From Paracoccus zeaxanthinifaciens ATCC 21588 (GTDB lineage: Bacteria > Pseudomonadota > Alphaproteobacteria > Rhodobacterales > Rhodobacteraceae): a DNA stretch of 64,000 nucleotides. Positions 43,031 through 51,128 of the stretch are shown piece by piece. Position numbers and translations under genes: made by a program. The stretch lies in contig NZ_ATUJ01000015.1 in NCBI RefSeq assembly GCF_000420145.1, forward strand, positions 19,277 through 83,276. Reading direction: 5' to 3'. The notes beneath the pieces were generated by a model. The model worked only from the letters and a program-made list of their open reading frames with translations, ran no database searches and was not told where the DNA came from. Every line of letters begins with the position of its first letter. Positions within the stretch are counted from its first letter, which is position 1.

Positions 43031-44020
43031 ATGTTGAAGGGCTTGGCGGGAATTGCCCTGCTGATCGGTGCGGGCGCCGCGACGTGGATCGGGACCGAAG
43101 GGCATGTCGCGGGCAGGCTGCGCGCGGCGATGCAGGATGCCCCGGATCTGAGGGCCGAGACAGTGACCCCGCTGCGCGATCCGCGCGCATGGGGGATTCG
43201 GATCGAGGGCCCCGAATGGGGCGGCCCCGCGGGCGGGATTGCGGTCGACTGGGCGCAGGTTTCGGTCGCGCCGCTGGACCCGTTCCGGGTGGTGCTGGGA
43301 CTGCCGGGCGATGCGACGCTGACGCTGGCGGGGCGCGACATACCGCTGCGGATGGAGGCGCCCGCCGCATCCGTCGATTTCGCGCCGCTGCGCCGGATGG
43401 CACCCGCCCGGATCGTCGCGGGGACCGGGGCGATCACCTCGAACGAACTGCCGATGCTGGGGGATGCGCAGGTCTCGGCCGAACTGGTGCAGGTGGATAT
43501 CGCAGCGCCCTTGGACACGCTGGCGGCCTATGACGTGGATCTTGCGATCGAGGGGTTGCAGCCCGCCGCGCTTGCGACATTGGGGGCGCTGGTCCCCGAG
43601 GATGCGCTGGATCTGGTCGGCGCCGCGCAGGTCTGGCTGGACGGCACGCCCGGACCGCTGGCGCAGGCCGCGCCGCGCCTGACGGGGCTGCGCACCGAGG
43701 GCCTTGTCCTGCGGATGGGGCAGGCGGAAGCGCGTCTGCTGGGCCAGGTCGCGGCCGATGCGCAGGGTCGCGCGGCGGGGCAGCTGGCGGTCTATACCGC
43801 CGATGCGGATGCGTCCCTGGACCAGGCGGCGGCGCTCGGGCTGATCGAGGGGCCGGCGCGGCTGCTGCTGGGTGCGGGCCTGCGCAACATCGCGGCGGGC
43901 GATGTGCAGACCGAGTTCCCCGAGGCCCAGGGCGACGAGATCCGCCTGATCCTTGGCTTCGAGGACGGGCGCATCACCATCGGCGGCATGCCCGTCGGTC
44001 CGGCGCCGATCCTGCGCTAG
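43031..44020 (+). CDS. DUF2125 family protein
   Basis: A 329-residue protein with an N-terminal signal/anchor helix (residues 1-20, MLKGLAGIALLIGAGAATW) and a long, probably beta-rich exported region. Segments such as DPRAWGIRIEGPEWGGPAGG and VSVAPLDPFRVVLGLPGDAT fit the DUF2125 family, common in alphaproteobacteria and without known function. I place the start at ATG 43031; an upstream in-frame ATG would add a non-hydrophobic leader and overlap the divergent gene. The TAG stop lies in the palindrome CTAG shared with tyrC. Confidence 0.82.
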   Translation: MLKGLAGIALLIGAGAATWIGTEGHVAGRLRAAMQDAPDLRAETVTPLRDPRAWGIRIEGPEWGGPAGGIAVDWAQVSVAPLDPFRVVLGLPGDATLTLAGRDIPLRMEAPAASVDFAPLRRMAPARIVAGTGAITSNELPMLGDAQVSAELVQVDIAAPLDTLAAYDVDLAIEGLQPAALATLGALVPEDALDLVGAAQVWLDGTPGPLAQAAPRLTGLRTEGLVLRMGQAEARLLGQVAADAQGRAAGQLAVYTADADASLDQAAALGLIEGPARLLLGAGLRNIAAGDVQTEFPEAQGDEIRLILGFEDGRITIGGMPVGPAPILR

Positions 44021-44937
44021 GTCTTGGTCACGCCGCGCCCGAAATCGGGGGCGGCGGTATCCTGACCGGCGTCGATGATGCCGCGACGGATCGCGCGCGT
44101 GCGGCTGAAATAGTCGAACAGCTGCTGCCCGTCGCCCATGCGGATCGCGCGTTGCAGGACGAACAGCTCCTCGGTGAAGCGGCCCAGGATGTCCAGCGTC
44201 GCCTCCTTGTTGTGCAGGAACACGTCGCGCCACATGGTCGGGTCGCTGGCGGCGATGCGGGTGAAGTCGCGGAAGCCGGCGGCGGAATACTGGATCACCT
44301 CTTCGCCCGAGACGCGCTGCAGGTGATCGGCTACGCCGACCATCGTATAGGCGATCAGGTGGGGCGCATGGCTGGTGACGGCCAGGACAAGATCGTGGTG
44401 AGCAGGCTCCATCACGTCGGTCTTGGCACCGATCCCCGCAAGGCAGCGGTTCAGGCGGTCCAGCGCATCGGCATCCGTGTCGGGCAGGGGGGTCAGCAGC
44501 CACCAGCGGTTCCGGAACAGGGTCGCGAAACCGGCGCGGGGGCCCGAATGCTCGGTCCCGGCAAGGGGGTGGCCGGGGATGAAATGCGCCCCCTGCGGCA
44601 TGTGGGGCTGCACGGCATCGATGACGGATTGCTTGACCGAGCCGACATCGGTGACGGTCGCGCCCGGCGCCAGATGGGGGCCGATCTCGGCCATGACATC
44701 GCCCATCGCGCCGACGGGGACACACAGCACGACCAGATCCGCGCCCGCCACGGCCTCGGCCGCGGTGTCGCAGATGCGATCGCACAGCCCGATCTCTCGG
44801 GCGGTGTCGCGGGTTTCGGCGCTGCGGGCATATCCCGTCACCTCGGAGGCCAGGCCCGCCTCGCGCAGGGCCAGCGACATCGAGCCTGCGATCAGGCCCA
44901 GCCCGATCAGGGCGACGCGGTCGTAGATCACGCTCAT
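44017..44937 (-). CDS. tyrC: Prephenate/arogenate dehydrogenase
   Basis: NAD(P)-dependent TyrA-type enzyme of 306 residues leading to tyrosine. The Rossmann motif ALIGLGLIAGSMSLALREAG is at the N-terminus; VLCVPVGAM and TDVGSVKQSVIDA follow, and the substrate/catalytic region GHPLAGTEHSGPRAG with its histidine lies near residue 125. The start ATG 44937 overlaps the hisC stop in an ATGA. An adjacent HisC-type aminotransferase and a TyrC-type (cyclohexadienyl) dehydrogenase are also coupled in other alphaproteobacteria. Whether it prefers prephenate or arogenate cannot be decided here. Confidence 0.92.
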   Translation of the reverse strand: MSVIYDRVALIGLGLIAGSMSLALREAGLASEVTGYARSAETRDTAREIGLCDRICDTAAEAVAGADLVVLCVPVGAMGDVMAEIGPHLAPGATVTDVGSVKQSVIDAVQPHMPQGAHFIPGHPLAGTEHSGPRAGFATLFRNRWWLLTPLPDTDADALDRLNRCLAGIGAKTDVMEPAHHDLVLAVTSHAPHLIAYTMVGVADHLQRVSGEEVIQYSAAGFRDFTRIAASDPTMWRDVFLHNKEATLDILGRFTEELFVLQRAIRMGDGQQLFDYFSRTRAIRRGIIDAGQDTAAPDFGRGVTKT

Positions 44938-46022
44938 GCCCGGCGCCCCTGGATGAAGCTGCCCAGCACGTCCAGCACGCGGGTCACGCCGTCTTCGTCG
45001 CCGACCGTGATGCGCAGCGCATGGGGCAGGCCGTAACCGCCGACGCGGCGCACCAGGATGCCCGCCTCGCGCAGCGCTGCATCGGCGGCCTCGGCCTCGG
45101 CCGGGTCGGCAAAGCGCGCCAGCACGAAATTCGCGAAGCTCTCGTCGCAGGCGATCCCCATCTGGACCAGCGACTGGCGCATTCGGTCGCGCAAGCGCGC
45201 GTTCAGGTCGGCGCAATGGGCGGTGAAGGCCGTGTCGCGGATCGCGGCCTCGGCGGCGGCCATCTGCGGCTTGGACAGGTTGAAGGGTTGGCGCAGCCGG
45301 TTCAGCACGTCGATGATGTCCCGCGCGGCATAGCCCCAGCCGATGCGCAGCCCGCCCAGCCCGTGGATCTTCGAGAAGGTGCGCGTCATCACCACGTTTG
45401 GGAACCGGTCCACGAGGGAGGCGCCGCCGTCGAAGCCGCCCGCGAATTCCGTATATGCGCCGTCATGGACGAAGACGACATGCGGGGGCAGGCCGGCGGC
45501 AAGGCGCTCGAGCTCGTCGCCGTCCAGCATGGTGCCGGTGGGGTTGGCGGGGTTTGCCACGAAGACGACGCGGGTGCGTTCGGTCACGGCGGCAAGGATC
45601 GCGTCCACATCGACGCGGCGGTCCGTTTCCGGCACGGTCACGGGCGTCGCCCCGACCATGCGCGCCAGGATCGGATACATCGAGAAGCCGTGCTCGGTCG
45701 TGATGATCTCGTCGCCATGGCCCGCGAATGCATGGGTGACGAATTGCAGCACCTCATCGGACCCCACGCCGCAGATGATGCGGCCGGGATCGAGGCCGTG
45801 CACCTCGGCGATGGCCTGGCGCAGGGGCGCGTGATCGGTGGCCGGATAGCGGTGCAGATCGCCCGATGCGGCGCGGAACGCCTCTTGTGCCGCAGGGCTG
45901 CAGCCGAGCGGGTTCTCGTTCGAGGACAGCTTCAGGACATCGTCATGCCCCGCCAGCCTGCTTTCGCCGCTGACATAGAGAGCGATATCCATGATGCCGG
46001 GCTTGGGTGCGATCTGGGTCAT
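44934..46022 (-). CDS. hisC: Histidinol-phosphate / aromatic aminotransferase
   Basis: Fold-type I PLP aminotransferase of 362 residues. Family strings are LSSNENPLGCSP near residue 32, FVANPANPTGTML near 153, and the lysine motif TRTFSKIHGLGGLRIGWG near 215. HisC makes histidinol phosphate, but its coupling to tyrC rather than to other his genes suggests that it also or mainly transaminates aromatic 2-oxo acids, as reported for a HisC-type enzyme in Zymomonas mobilis. Upstream (- strand) a 94-bp gap leads to the rpsD terminator. Confidence 0.92.
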   Translation of the reverse strand: MTQIAPKPGIMDIALYVSGESRLAGHDDVLKLSSNENPLGCSPAAQEAFRAASGDLHRYPATDHAPLRQAIAEVHGLDPGRIICGVGSDEVLQFVTHAFAGHGDEIITTEHGFSMYPILARMVGATPVTVPETDRRVDVDAILAAVTERTRVVFVANPANPTGTMLDGDELERLAAGLPPHVVFVHDGAYTEFAGGFDGGASLVDRFPNVVMTRTFSKIHGLGGLRIGWGYAARDIIDVLNRLRQPFNLSKPQMAAAEAAIRDTAFTAHCADLNARLRDRMRQSLVQMGIACDESFANFVLARFADPAEAEAADAALREAGILVRRVGGYGLPHALRITVGDEDGVTRVLDVLGSFIQGRRA

Positions 46023-46116
46023 TGCTACCTTCCTTTGTCCGCCCGTTTAGTCATCGCGGCGCGGCATGGAAAGGGGGCAGTTCGGCAGGCGCGCGCGGCG
46101 GATGCGCGCAAACGCA

Positions 46117-46142
46117 AAAGGCCGCCCCGGGGGACGGCCTTT
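46117..46142 (-). terminator. Terminator of rpsD
   Basis: 8-bp stem AAAGGCCG / CGGCCTTT, extended by G/C pairs around a small loop, followed on the - strand by TTTTGCG. It lies 25 bp after the rpsD stop. Confidence 0.82.
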
Positions 46143-46166
46143 CGATCGGTTTGAATTCGGCGAAGA

Positions 46167-46787
46167 TCAGTTCTTCGCGTAGAATTCGACGACCAGGTTC
46201 GGTTCCATGACGACGGCATAGGGCACGTCGCTCAGGGCCGGGGTGCGAACGAAGGTCGCGGTCATCTTGTTGTGGTCCGCTTCGACATAGTCCGGAACGT
46301 CGCGCTCGGTCAGGGCGACGGCTTCCAGCACGATGGCCAGCTGGCGCGAACGCTCGCGGATCGAGATGACATCGCCTTCCTTGACGCGGTAGGACGGGAT
46401 GTTGACGCGCTTGCCGTTCACTTCGATGTGGCCGTGGTTCACGAACTGACGGGCAGCGAAGATGGTCGGCACGAACTTGGCGCGGTAGACGACGGCGTCC
46501 AGGCGGCACTCGAGCAGGCCGATCAGGTTTTCGCTGGTGTCGCCCTTGATACGCTCGGCTTCGGCATAGATGCGGCGGAACTGCTTCTCGGTCAGGTCGC
46601 CATAGTAGCCCTTGAGCTTCTGCTTGGCGCGCAGCTGGGTGCCGAAGTCCGACAGCTTGTTCTTGCGGCGCTGGCCGTGCTGGCCCGGGCCGTATTCGCG
46701 GCGGTTGACCGGCGACTTGGCGCGGCCCCAGATGTTTTCGCCCATGCGGCGGTCGATCTTGTACTTGGCAGACGTGCGTTTGGTCAC
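46167..46787 (-). CDS. rpsD: 30S ribosomal protein S4
   Basis: Primary 16S rRNA-binding protein. The start is GTG 46787 (AAGGAG 8 bases upstream), giving 206 residues, the normal size: [20 protein letters not shown] at the N-terminus, [12 protein letters not shown] near 110, and the S4 RNA-binding domain [20 protein letters not shown]. The longer in-frame region upstream is not coding. It stands alone, not in the alpha operon with rpsM/rpsK/rpoA, as usual in alphaproteobacteria. A clear promoter lies 110 bp upstream; the leader could carry S4 autoregulation, but I cannot fold it reliably. Confidence 0.97.
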   Translation of the reverse strand: MTKRTSAKYKIDRRMGENIWGRAKSPVNRREYGPGQHGQRRKNKLSDFGTQLRAKQKLKGYYGDLTEKQFRRIYAEAERIKGDTSENLIGLLECRLDAVVYRAKFVPTIFAARQFVNHGHIEVNGKRVNIPSYRVKEGDVISIRERSRQLAIVLEAVALTERDVPDYVEADHNKMTATFVRTPALSDVPYAVVMEPNLVVEFYAKN

Positions 46788-46895
46788 GGCTGATCTCCTT
46801 CTTAGCGTTTCGAAGGGCGTTGTCCTCTGGCCGCGGTCGGAACCGGGGCCTGACAGGGTTCCCCTCGCGGGGTCCACCAACACCAATGAGCGGGC

Positions 46896-46924
46896 CGCAT
46901 ACAGGCGTGTGGGCCGGGCGTCAA
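46896..46924 (-). promoter_or_regulatory. Promoter of rpsD
   Basis: On the - strand: -35 TTGACG (46924-46919), 17-bp spacer, -10 TATGCG (46901-46896). The -35 element overlaps the stop codon of the ROK gene. The predicted leader before the rpsD GTG is about 100 bases. Confidence 0.72.
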
Positions 46925-48048
46925 GCGTATTCCCCCTGCACCGGCACGCCGCCGGGCAGGAAATGATGCGCAAGGGGCAGGCCCGCCGCCCCCAGGATGC
47001 GGGCCTGGCGTCCCAGGCTGCCCTCGATCACGCGGGGGCGGTCGATGCCCGCGGCGGGGATGCGGGCCAGCGCGTCGCGGGTGGCATCGGTCAGCAGGCG
47101 CCGCGTGGCGGGCGGCACCGCGCCATCGACGACGACCATGCCCAGATCCGCCACCGCGACCGCCGAAATGGCGGCATGGGCCAGCGCCTCGCCCGCGTCG
47201 CGCGCCCAGTCGCGTTCGATGGCGGCAGGCACGTCCCAGCCCGAATCGTCCGGCGGCAGCGGGCGGCCGATCAGCCGCTCCAGCGTCGAGACCGAGGCGC
47301 GGTCCAGCACCTGCCCCCCGCCCGGCACCGGCATCGAACCGATCGCGCCCGCGTTCCGCGTGGGCCCGTGGCGCAGCGACCCGTCCAGCACCAGCCCGCC
47401 CCCCGCGAAATGCGCGACATAGAGGTGCAGGAAATCGCGCGGCAACCGGCAGGTCCCGAAGATCAGTTCGGCGCCGCAAGCCGTGGTCGCGTCGTTTTCC
47501 AGGATGACGGGAAAGGGCAGGTCGCCCTGCAGCTCGGCCTGAAGGTCGAATTCCAGCCAGCCGCGCATCTCCTCGCCCCAGTCCCACAGGCGATAGGGGG
47601 TGGCGATGCCCACGCCCATCACGCGGTCGCGCTGCGCGGGATCCAGCGTGGCGCACATCGTCGCAAGCCCCTGACGCGCAAAGCCGATCAGCTCTTCGGG
47701 ATCGGGATGGTCGTGGATCATCTGGCGGTGCATCCGCACCTTGCCCGCGAAATCCACAAGCGCCAGTTCCGCCAGCCTGCGCCCGATCTTGAACCCCAGG
47801 AAGAAGGCCGCGTCCCCGGCCAGCGACAGCGGCGTCGAGGGTTGCCCGACCTTGCCGCGCACGACCGCCTCCTCGGACAGGAAGCCGCGCTGCATCAACT
47901 TGCGCGACAGGTTCCCCACGGCCTGCGCCGACAGGCCCATCAGCGGGGCCAGGACCGCGCGGGGCAGGGGCCCCCGCTTGCGGATCAGCGACAGGATAAG
48001 CCTTTCGTTCCGGCTCATGTCGGCCGGAGTGTCGGTCTGGATGGTCAT
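46921..48048 (-). CDS. ROK-family transcriptional repressor, probable fructose regulator
   Basis: A 375-residue ROK protein: N-terminal winged helix-turn-helix (about residues 12-70, [20 protein letters not shown] and [17 protein letters not shown]) followed by a sugar-kinase fold ([20 protein letters not shown]). The zinc motif CxCGxxGCxE of NagC/Mlc-type ROK proteins is absent; the corresponding stretch reads [12 protein letters not shown]. It is divergent from frcBCA, as FrcR is in Sinorhizobium, so it most likely represses fructose uptake genes and itself through the twin CAA-N5-TTG sites between them. Start ATG 48048 has GAGGAG 5 bases upstream. Confidence 0.86.
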   Translation of the reverse strand: MTIQTDTPADMSRNERLILSLIRKRGPLPRAVLAPLMGLSAQAVGNLSRKLMQRGFLSEEAVVRGKVGQPSTPLSLAGDAAFFLGFKIGRRLAELALVDFAGKVRMHRQMIHDHPDPEELIGFARQGLATMCATLDPAQRDRVMGVGIATPYRLWDWGEEMRGWLEFDLQAELQGDLPFPVILENDATTACGAELIFGTCRLPRDFLHLYVAHFAGGGLVLDGSLRHGPTRNAGAIGSMPVPGGGQVLDRASVSTLERLIGRPLPPDDSGWDVPAAIERDWARDAGEALAHAAISAVAVADLGMVVVDGAVPPATRRLLTDATRDALARIPAAGIDRPRVIEGSLGRQARILGAAGLPLAHHFLPGGVPVQGEYA

Positions 48049-48071
48049 GCGGGCTCCTCTTCCCCGAAACC

Positions 48072-48110
48072 ATTAATCAACACGATTGATTTATTGACAA
48101 GTGAATTGTC
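48072..48110. promoter_or_regulatory. Divergent promoter region with two ROK-type operators
   Basis: Two inverted repeats with the same CAA-N5-TTG core: AATCAA-N5-TTGATT (48075-48091) and GACAA-N5-TTGTC (48096-48110). Their centres are 20 bp apart, two helical turns. Site 2 overlaps a -35-like TTGACA (48094-48099) facing frcB. Site 1 overlaps the -10 of a - strand promoter TTGTCA-N17-ATTAAT (48100-48072) facing the ROK gene. A single repressor could thus control both directions. Confidence 0.68.
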
Positions 48111-48167
48111 GTGATGCTTCCTTAAGGCAAGGCGGCCGAGGATCCGCCTTCAGGAGGAGAGATATAC

Positions 48168-49196
48168 ATGACCCGCAAAACCGTTTTGCGCGCTTCCGCC
48201 GCGCTGTCCGCGCTTGTCCTGTCGGCCGGCCTTGCCAATGCGCAGGATGCCGGGAAGGCATGCCTGATCACCAAGACCGACATCAACCCGTTCTTCGTCA
48301 AGATGAAGGAAGGCGCGACCGCCAAGGCGGAAGAGCTGGGGATGGAGCTGATGACCTTCGCCGGCAAGATCGACGGCGATCACGAGACCCAGCAGCAGGC
48401 CGTCGAAAGCTGCATCGCCGCGGGCGTGAAGGGCATCCTGATCACCGCATCCGACACCAAGGCCATCACCGACAGCGTGGCGCAGGCGCGTGACGCGGGC
48501 ATCCTGGTCATCGCGCTGGACACGCCGCTGGACCCGATCGACGCCGCCGACGCGACCTTCGCCACCGACAACCGCGAGGCAGGTCGCCTGATCGGCGCAT
48601 GGGCTGCGGGCAAGATGGGCGATGCGGCAGCGGACGCGAAGATCGCGATGCTGGACCTGTCGGAACGCGGCGCCTCGGTCGACGTGCTGCGCGATCAGGG
48701 CTTCCTGGAAGGCTTCGGCGTCGATGTGAAGGACGAGAACGTCATCGGCGACGAGGATGACGCGCGCATCGTCGGCCACGAGGTCACCTCGGGCAACGAA
48801 GAGGGCGGGCGCCAGGCCATGGAGGCGCTGATGCAGCGCGATCCGGGCATCAACCTCGTCTATACCATCAACGAGCCCGCCGCCGCCGGTGCCTACGAGG
48901 CGCTGAAATCCTTCGGCAAGGAAAACGACGTGCTGATCGTGTCGGTCGATGGCGGCTGCCCCGGCGTGCAGAACGTCGAGGAAGGCGTGATCGGCGCGAC
49001 CTCGCAGCAATATCCGCTGCTGATGGCGTCGATGGGCGTCGAGGCCATCGCGGCCTTCGCGACCGACGGCACCAAGCCCGAGACCAGCGAAGGTCTGGAC
49101 TTCACCAATACCGGCGTGAACCTGGTCACGGGCGAGCCGGTGGACGGCGTGGAATCGATCGGCATCGAGGAAGGTCTCGATCGCTGCTGGGGCTGA
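48168..49196 (+). CDS. frcB: Fructose ABC transporter, substrate-binding protein
   Basis: Periplasmic sugar-binding protein of the RbsB/FrcB cluster, 342 residues, with a signal peptide (residues 1-27, cut after SAGLANA). The sequence [20 protein letters not shown] near the mature N-terminus, then [51 protein letters not shown] and the final LDRCWG closely match FrcB of rhizobia as I remember it, so D-fructose (perhaps mannose or ribose too) is the probable ligand. AGGAGG precedes the ATG. A strong hairpin lies between it and frcC. Confidence 0.9.
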   Translation: MTRKTVLRASAALSALVLSAGLANAQDAGKACLITKTDINPFFVKMKEGATAKAEELGMELMTFAGKIDGDHETQQQAVESCIAAGVKGILITASDTKAITDSVAQARDAGILVIALDTPLDPIDAADATFATDNREAGRLIGAWAAGKMGDAAADAKIAMLDLSERGASVDVLRDQGFLEGFGVDVKDENVIGDEDDARIVGHEVTSGNEEGGRQAMEALMQRDPGINLVYTINEPAAAGAYEALKSFGKENDVLIVSVDGGCPGVQNVEEGVIGATSQQYPLLMASMGVEAIAAFATDGTKPETSEGLDFTNTGVNLVTGEPVDGVESIGIEEGLDRCWG

Positions 49197-49219
49197 TGCC
49201 CGCCTGATTTCCCGATGAC

Positions 49220-49247
49220 GGGATGGCGGCGCATGGGCCGCCATCCC
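49220..49247 (+). other. Strong intercistronic hairpin between frcB and frcC
   Basis: Perfect 11-bp stem GGGATGGCGGC / GCCGCCATCCC with a 6-base loop, 23 bp after the frcB stop and 24 bp before the frcC start. No T run follows. It resembles the hairpins that protect the upstream binding-protein mRNA from 3' exonucleases (as between malE and malF), so higher FrcB than FrcC levels are expected. Confidence 0.7.
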
Positions 49248-49271
49248 CCCCGCATTCCCACGGAGACGTCG

Positions 49272-50327
49272 ATGTCCGACACCCCCGATCCCGTGGTCGA
49301 GCGCAACGCCAACGACAAGGTTGCAAGCTTCGACCACCGCCACCGCCGTCCGCTGGACCGCGTGCAGCATTTCCTGCACCAATACCCGACCATGGTCCCG
49401 GTCATCGTGCTGGTGCTGTCGCTGATCGCCTTCGGGCTGATCTCTCCCAACTTCTTCTCGGCGTTCAACCTGTCGCTGATCCTGCAGCAGGTGGCCGTGG
49501 TCGGCACGCTTGCGGCGGCGCAGTCGCTGGTGATCCTGACCGCGGGCATCGACCTGTCGGTGGGCGCCGTGATGGTGCTGATCTCGGTCGTGATGGGGCA
49601 GCTGGCCGTCAATTTCGGCGTTCCGGTGCCGCTGGCGATCCTTGCGGGCCTGATCTGCGGCGCGGCGACCGGCGGGCTGAACGGCCTTCTGGTGACGCGC
49701 CTGAAGCTGCCGCCCTTCATCACGACGCTTGGCACCTGGAACATCTTCCTGGCGCTGAACTACTACGTCTCGGGGCGCGAGACATTGCGAAGCCAGACGC
49801 TGGACGCCGAAGCGCCGATGCTGAAATTCTTCGGCGAGCGTTTCAACCTGGGCGGCGCGGTGCTGACCTATGGCGTGATCCTGATGCTGGTCGTCTTCGC
49901 GGTGCTCTACTATGCGCTCTACAAGACGGCATGGGGGCGGCGCGTCTATGCGGTGGGCGACGATCCCGAATCCGCGGGCCTCGCGGGGATCCAGACCCGG
50001 CAGGTGCTGATGTCGGTCTATGTCGTGGCGGGCGTCATCTGCGCGCTGGCGGCATGGTCGTCGATCGGTCGCGTCGGCTCGATCAGCCCGACCTCGTTCT
50101 TCGAGGCCAACCTCGAATCCATCACCGCGGTGGTGATCGGCGGCATCTCGCTGTTCGGCGGGCGCGGCTCGATCCTTGGGCCGCTGATCGGCGCGCTGAT
50201 CGTGGGCGTGTTCAATTCCGGGCTGCGGCTGGCAGGTGTCGACGTGCTGTGGCAGCTGTTCGCGACGGGCTGGCTGATCATCCTTGCCGTGGCAATCGAC
50301 CAATGGATCAGAAAGGTGTCGTCATGA
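49272..50327 (+). CDS. frcC: Fructose ABC transporter, permease
   Basis: Inner-membrane permease of the RbsC/FrcC type, 351 residues from ATG 49272 (CGGAGA 5 bases upstream). A cytoplasmic N-terminus of about 40 residues is followed by 8-10 membrane segments. Motifs are LTAGIDLSVGAVMVL, LPPFITTLGTWNIF and, near the C-terminus, VVIGGISLFGGRGSILGPLI, the conserved EAA-like region contacting the ATPase. The stop overlaps the frcA start in an ATGA. Confidence 0.92.
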   Translation: MSDTPDPVVERNANDKVASFDHRHRRPLDRVQHFLHQYPTMVPVIVLVLSLIAFGLISPNFFSAFNLSLILQQVAVVGTLAAAQSLVILTAGIDLSVGAVMVLISVVMGQLAVNFGVPVPLAILAGLICGAATGGLNGLLVTRLKLPPFITTLGTWNIFLALNYYVSGRETLRSQTLDAEAPMLKFFGERFNLGGAVLTYGVILMLVVFAVLYYALYKTAWGRRVYAVGDDPESAGLAGIQTRQVLMSVYVVAGVICALAAWSSIGRVGSISPTSFFEANLESITAVVIGGISLFGGRGSILGPLIGALIVGVFNSGLRLAGVDVLWQLFATGWLIILAVAIDQWIRKVSS

Positions 50328-51097
50328 CCGATCCCATCCTGTCCGCACGGGGCCTCGTCAAGCGCTATGGCCGCGTCACCGCCATGGACGGCGCGGATTT
50401 CGACCTCTACCCCGGAGAGATCCTGGCCGTCATCGGCGATAACGGCGCGGGCAAGTCCAGCCTGATCAAGGCGCTGTCCGGCGCGGTCCGTCCCGACGAG
50501 GGCGAGATCCGCCTGGGCGGCGAGAAGATCAGCTTCGACAGCCCGCTGGATGCCCGCAAGTCGGGGATCGAGACCGTCTACCAGACGCTGGCCCTGTCCC
50601 CCGCGCTGTCGATTTCCGACAACATGTTCATGGGCCGCGAGATCCGCAAGCCGGGCGTCATGGGCAAGTGGTTCCGCATGCTGGACAAGCCCGCCATGGA
50701 CGAGTTCGCCCGCCAGAAGCTGTCCGAGCTGGGGCTGATGACGATCCAGAACATCGGCCAGCCGGTCGAGACGCTTTCGGGCGGTCAGCGCCAGGGCGTC
50801 GCCGTCGCGCGCGCCGCGGCCTTCGGCAGCCGGGTCATCATCCTGGACGAGCCGACCGCCGCGCTTGGCGTCAAGGAAAGCCGCCGGGTGCTGGACCTGA
50901 TCCAGGACGTGCGTTCGCGCGGGATCCCGATCGTGCTGATCAGCCACAACATGCCGCATGTCTTCGAGGTGGCGGACCGCATCCACATCCACCGGCTGGG
51001 CCGCAGGCTGTGCACCATCGATCCCAAGGAGCATTCCATGTCGGACGCGGTGGCCTATATGACCGGCGCCAAGCTGCCCGAAGGGTTGGCGGCCTGA
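50324..51097 (+). CDS. frcA: Fructose ABC transporter, ATP-binding protein
   Basis: Single-domain ABC ATPase of 257 residues, unlike RbsA, which has two. Walker A GDNGAGKSSLI near residue 38, Q-loop VYQTLALSP near 84, signature ETLSGGQRQGVAVARA near 150, Walker B RVIILDEPTAALG near 172 and switch histidine LISHNM near 207 are intact. It completes frcBCA. The fructokinase gene frcK, which follows frcA in Sinorhizobium, is missing here; a strong terminator comes 5 bp after the stop instead. Confidence 0.93.
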   Translation: MTDPILSARGLVKRYGRVTAMDGADFDLYPGEILAVIGDNGAGKSSLIKALSGAVRPDEGEIRLGGEKISFDSPLDARKSGIETVYQTLALSPALSISDNMFMGREIRKPGVMGKWFRMLDKPAMDEFARQKLSELGLMTIQNIGQPVETLSGGQRQGVAVARAAAFGSRVIILDEPTAALGVKESRRVLDLIQDVRSRGIPIVLISHNMPHVFEVADRIHIHRLGRRLCTIDPKEHSMSDAVAYMTGAKLPEGLAA

Positions 51098-51102
51098 AGC
51101 AG

Positions 51103-51127
51103 AAAGGGGGCCCGCGCGGCCCCCTTT
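51103..51127. terminator. Bidirectional terminator after frcA
   Basis: 10-bp inverted repeat AAAGGGGGCC / GGCCCCCTTT with a 5-base loop between the convergent frcA and the exporter gene at 51129. The flanking T tracts are short (three T). Confidence 0.8.
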
Positions 51128-51128
51128 G

